Of a DNA stretch of 64,000 nt, positions 63,875 through 64,000 are shown in pieces. The stretch is taken from positions 37,201 through 101,200 of the forward strand of contig NZ_JAGHQT010000013.1 of the NCBI RefSeq assembly GCF_017744155.1, written 5' to 3'. The stretch's first letter is position 1, and the number at the start of each line of letters is the position of its first letter. This DNA is from Endozoicomonas sp. G2_1. Lineage in GTDB: Bacteria > Pseudomonadota > Gammaproteobacteria > Enterobacterales > Alteromonadaceae. A program made the position numbers and the translations under genes. The notes under the pieces are model-generated. The model saw nothing but the letters and a program-made list of their open reading frames with translations, had not been told where the DNA came from and ran no database searches.

Positions 63875-64000
63875 TGTGTTGTCCTAGTATAGGTTGACAC
63901 TATTTACGCTAAAACGCTCGATGTACTTCATCGGGCGTTTTGTATTTTAAGGCCATGTGTGGCCTTCGTTGATTATAGATAACAACTGATTCCTCGACCA
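63875..64000 (-). mobile_element. IS3-type insertion sequence, one end
   Basis: The region holds the C-terminus of a DDE transposase and, beyond its stop, a probable terminal sequence GTCCTAGTATAGGTTGACAC (63881-63900) typical in layout for an IS end. The element continues out of the window. The exact outer base is uncertain (63875-63882). Confidence 0.7.
63909..64000 (-). CDS. IS3-family transposase (C-terminal end, partial)
   Basis: The minus strand reads VEESVVIYNQRRPHMALKYK, then TPDEVHRAF and a TAG at 63909-63911. YNxxRPHxAL followed by TPxEV is the end of the integrase catalytic core in IS3-type transposases (OrfB). Only 30 codons are in the window, so the DDE residues cannot be checked. 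Confidence 0.82.
   Translation of the reverse strand, partial: VEESVVIYNQRRPHMALKYKTPDEVHRAF

Overview
This window looks like the chromosome of a marine gammaproteobacterium of the order Alteromonadales (Colwelliaceae, Thalassotalea or Pseudoalteromonas relatives). The clues are low-to-moderate GC, a DUF3450/TtpC-type TonB operon next to a TPR/2OG oxygenase and a large TonB-dependent receptor, a PEP-CTERM-like protein, and a sap-psp-ycjXF-tyrR neighbourhood like that of E. coli. The placement is inference from gene content; no rRNA or tRNA gene was seen.

Layout. 1-2.2 kb: the end of a crotonase gene, an unknown small membrane protein and an EEP-family hydrolase. 2.3-2.9 kb: an IS200-type insertion whose tnpA start lies in a long hairpin. 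2.9-8 kb: fumC behind a FagA-like gene and a Fur-box-like site; a DUF417 (RclC-like) protein convergent with an RclR-like AraC regulator; a YHS protein. 8.1-11.6 kb: a PEP-CTERM-like protein and a TPR histidine kinase/OmpR regulator pair. 11.7-17.6 kb: an IclR regulator and a four-gene operon (CoA transferase, enoyl-CoA hydratase, Fe-alcohol dehydrogenase, semialdehyde dehydrogenase) that fits acrylate/3-hydroxypropionate breakdown to acetyl-CoA. 17.9-22 kb: a DUF1223 protein, two lipoproteins, a small membrane protein and RNase AM.

22.1-29.6 kb: the whole trp operon (trpL-E-G-D-CF-B-A). It has a classical attenuator, but about 480 bp separate the attenuator from trpE. That stretch holds a MITE-like element with terminal inverted repeats and a second Trp-rich short ORF. 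29.7-30.8 kb: a type IV pilin-like gene and an HvfA-like precursor with 13 GKCG motifs, with none of its usual maturation genes nearby. 30.9-41.8 kb: dusC, then a tight TonB energy-transduction operon, a TPR/2OG oxygenase and a 1007-residue TonB-dependent receptor.

42.3-45.2 kb: a YfcA-like transporter, priC, a ComFB protein, the 4.5S signal recognition particle RNA and a DUF3014 protein. 45.5-50.5 kb: a TyrR-centred aromatic amino acid catabolic block (maiA, fah, tyrR, phhB, phhA) with TYR-box-like sites before fah, tyrR and phhA. 50.6-61.5 kb: ycjF, ycjX, pspC, pspB and pspA divergent from pspF, then sapABCDF. 61.6-64 kb: ppiD, then one end of an IS3-type insertion sequence that runs off the window.

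The points most worth a second look are the orphan HvfA-like precursor, the doubled Trp-codon leader with a MITE in the trp leader, the acrylate-type operon, and the TyrR box set.
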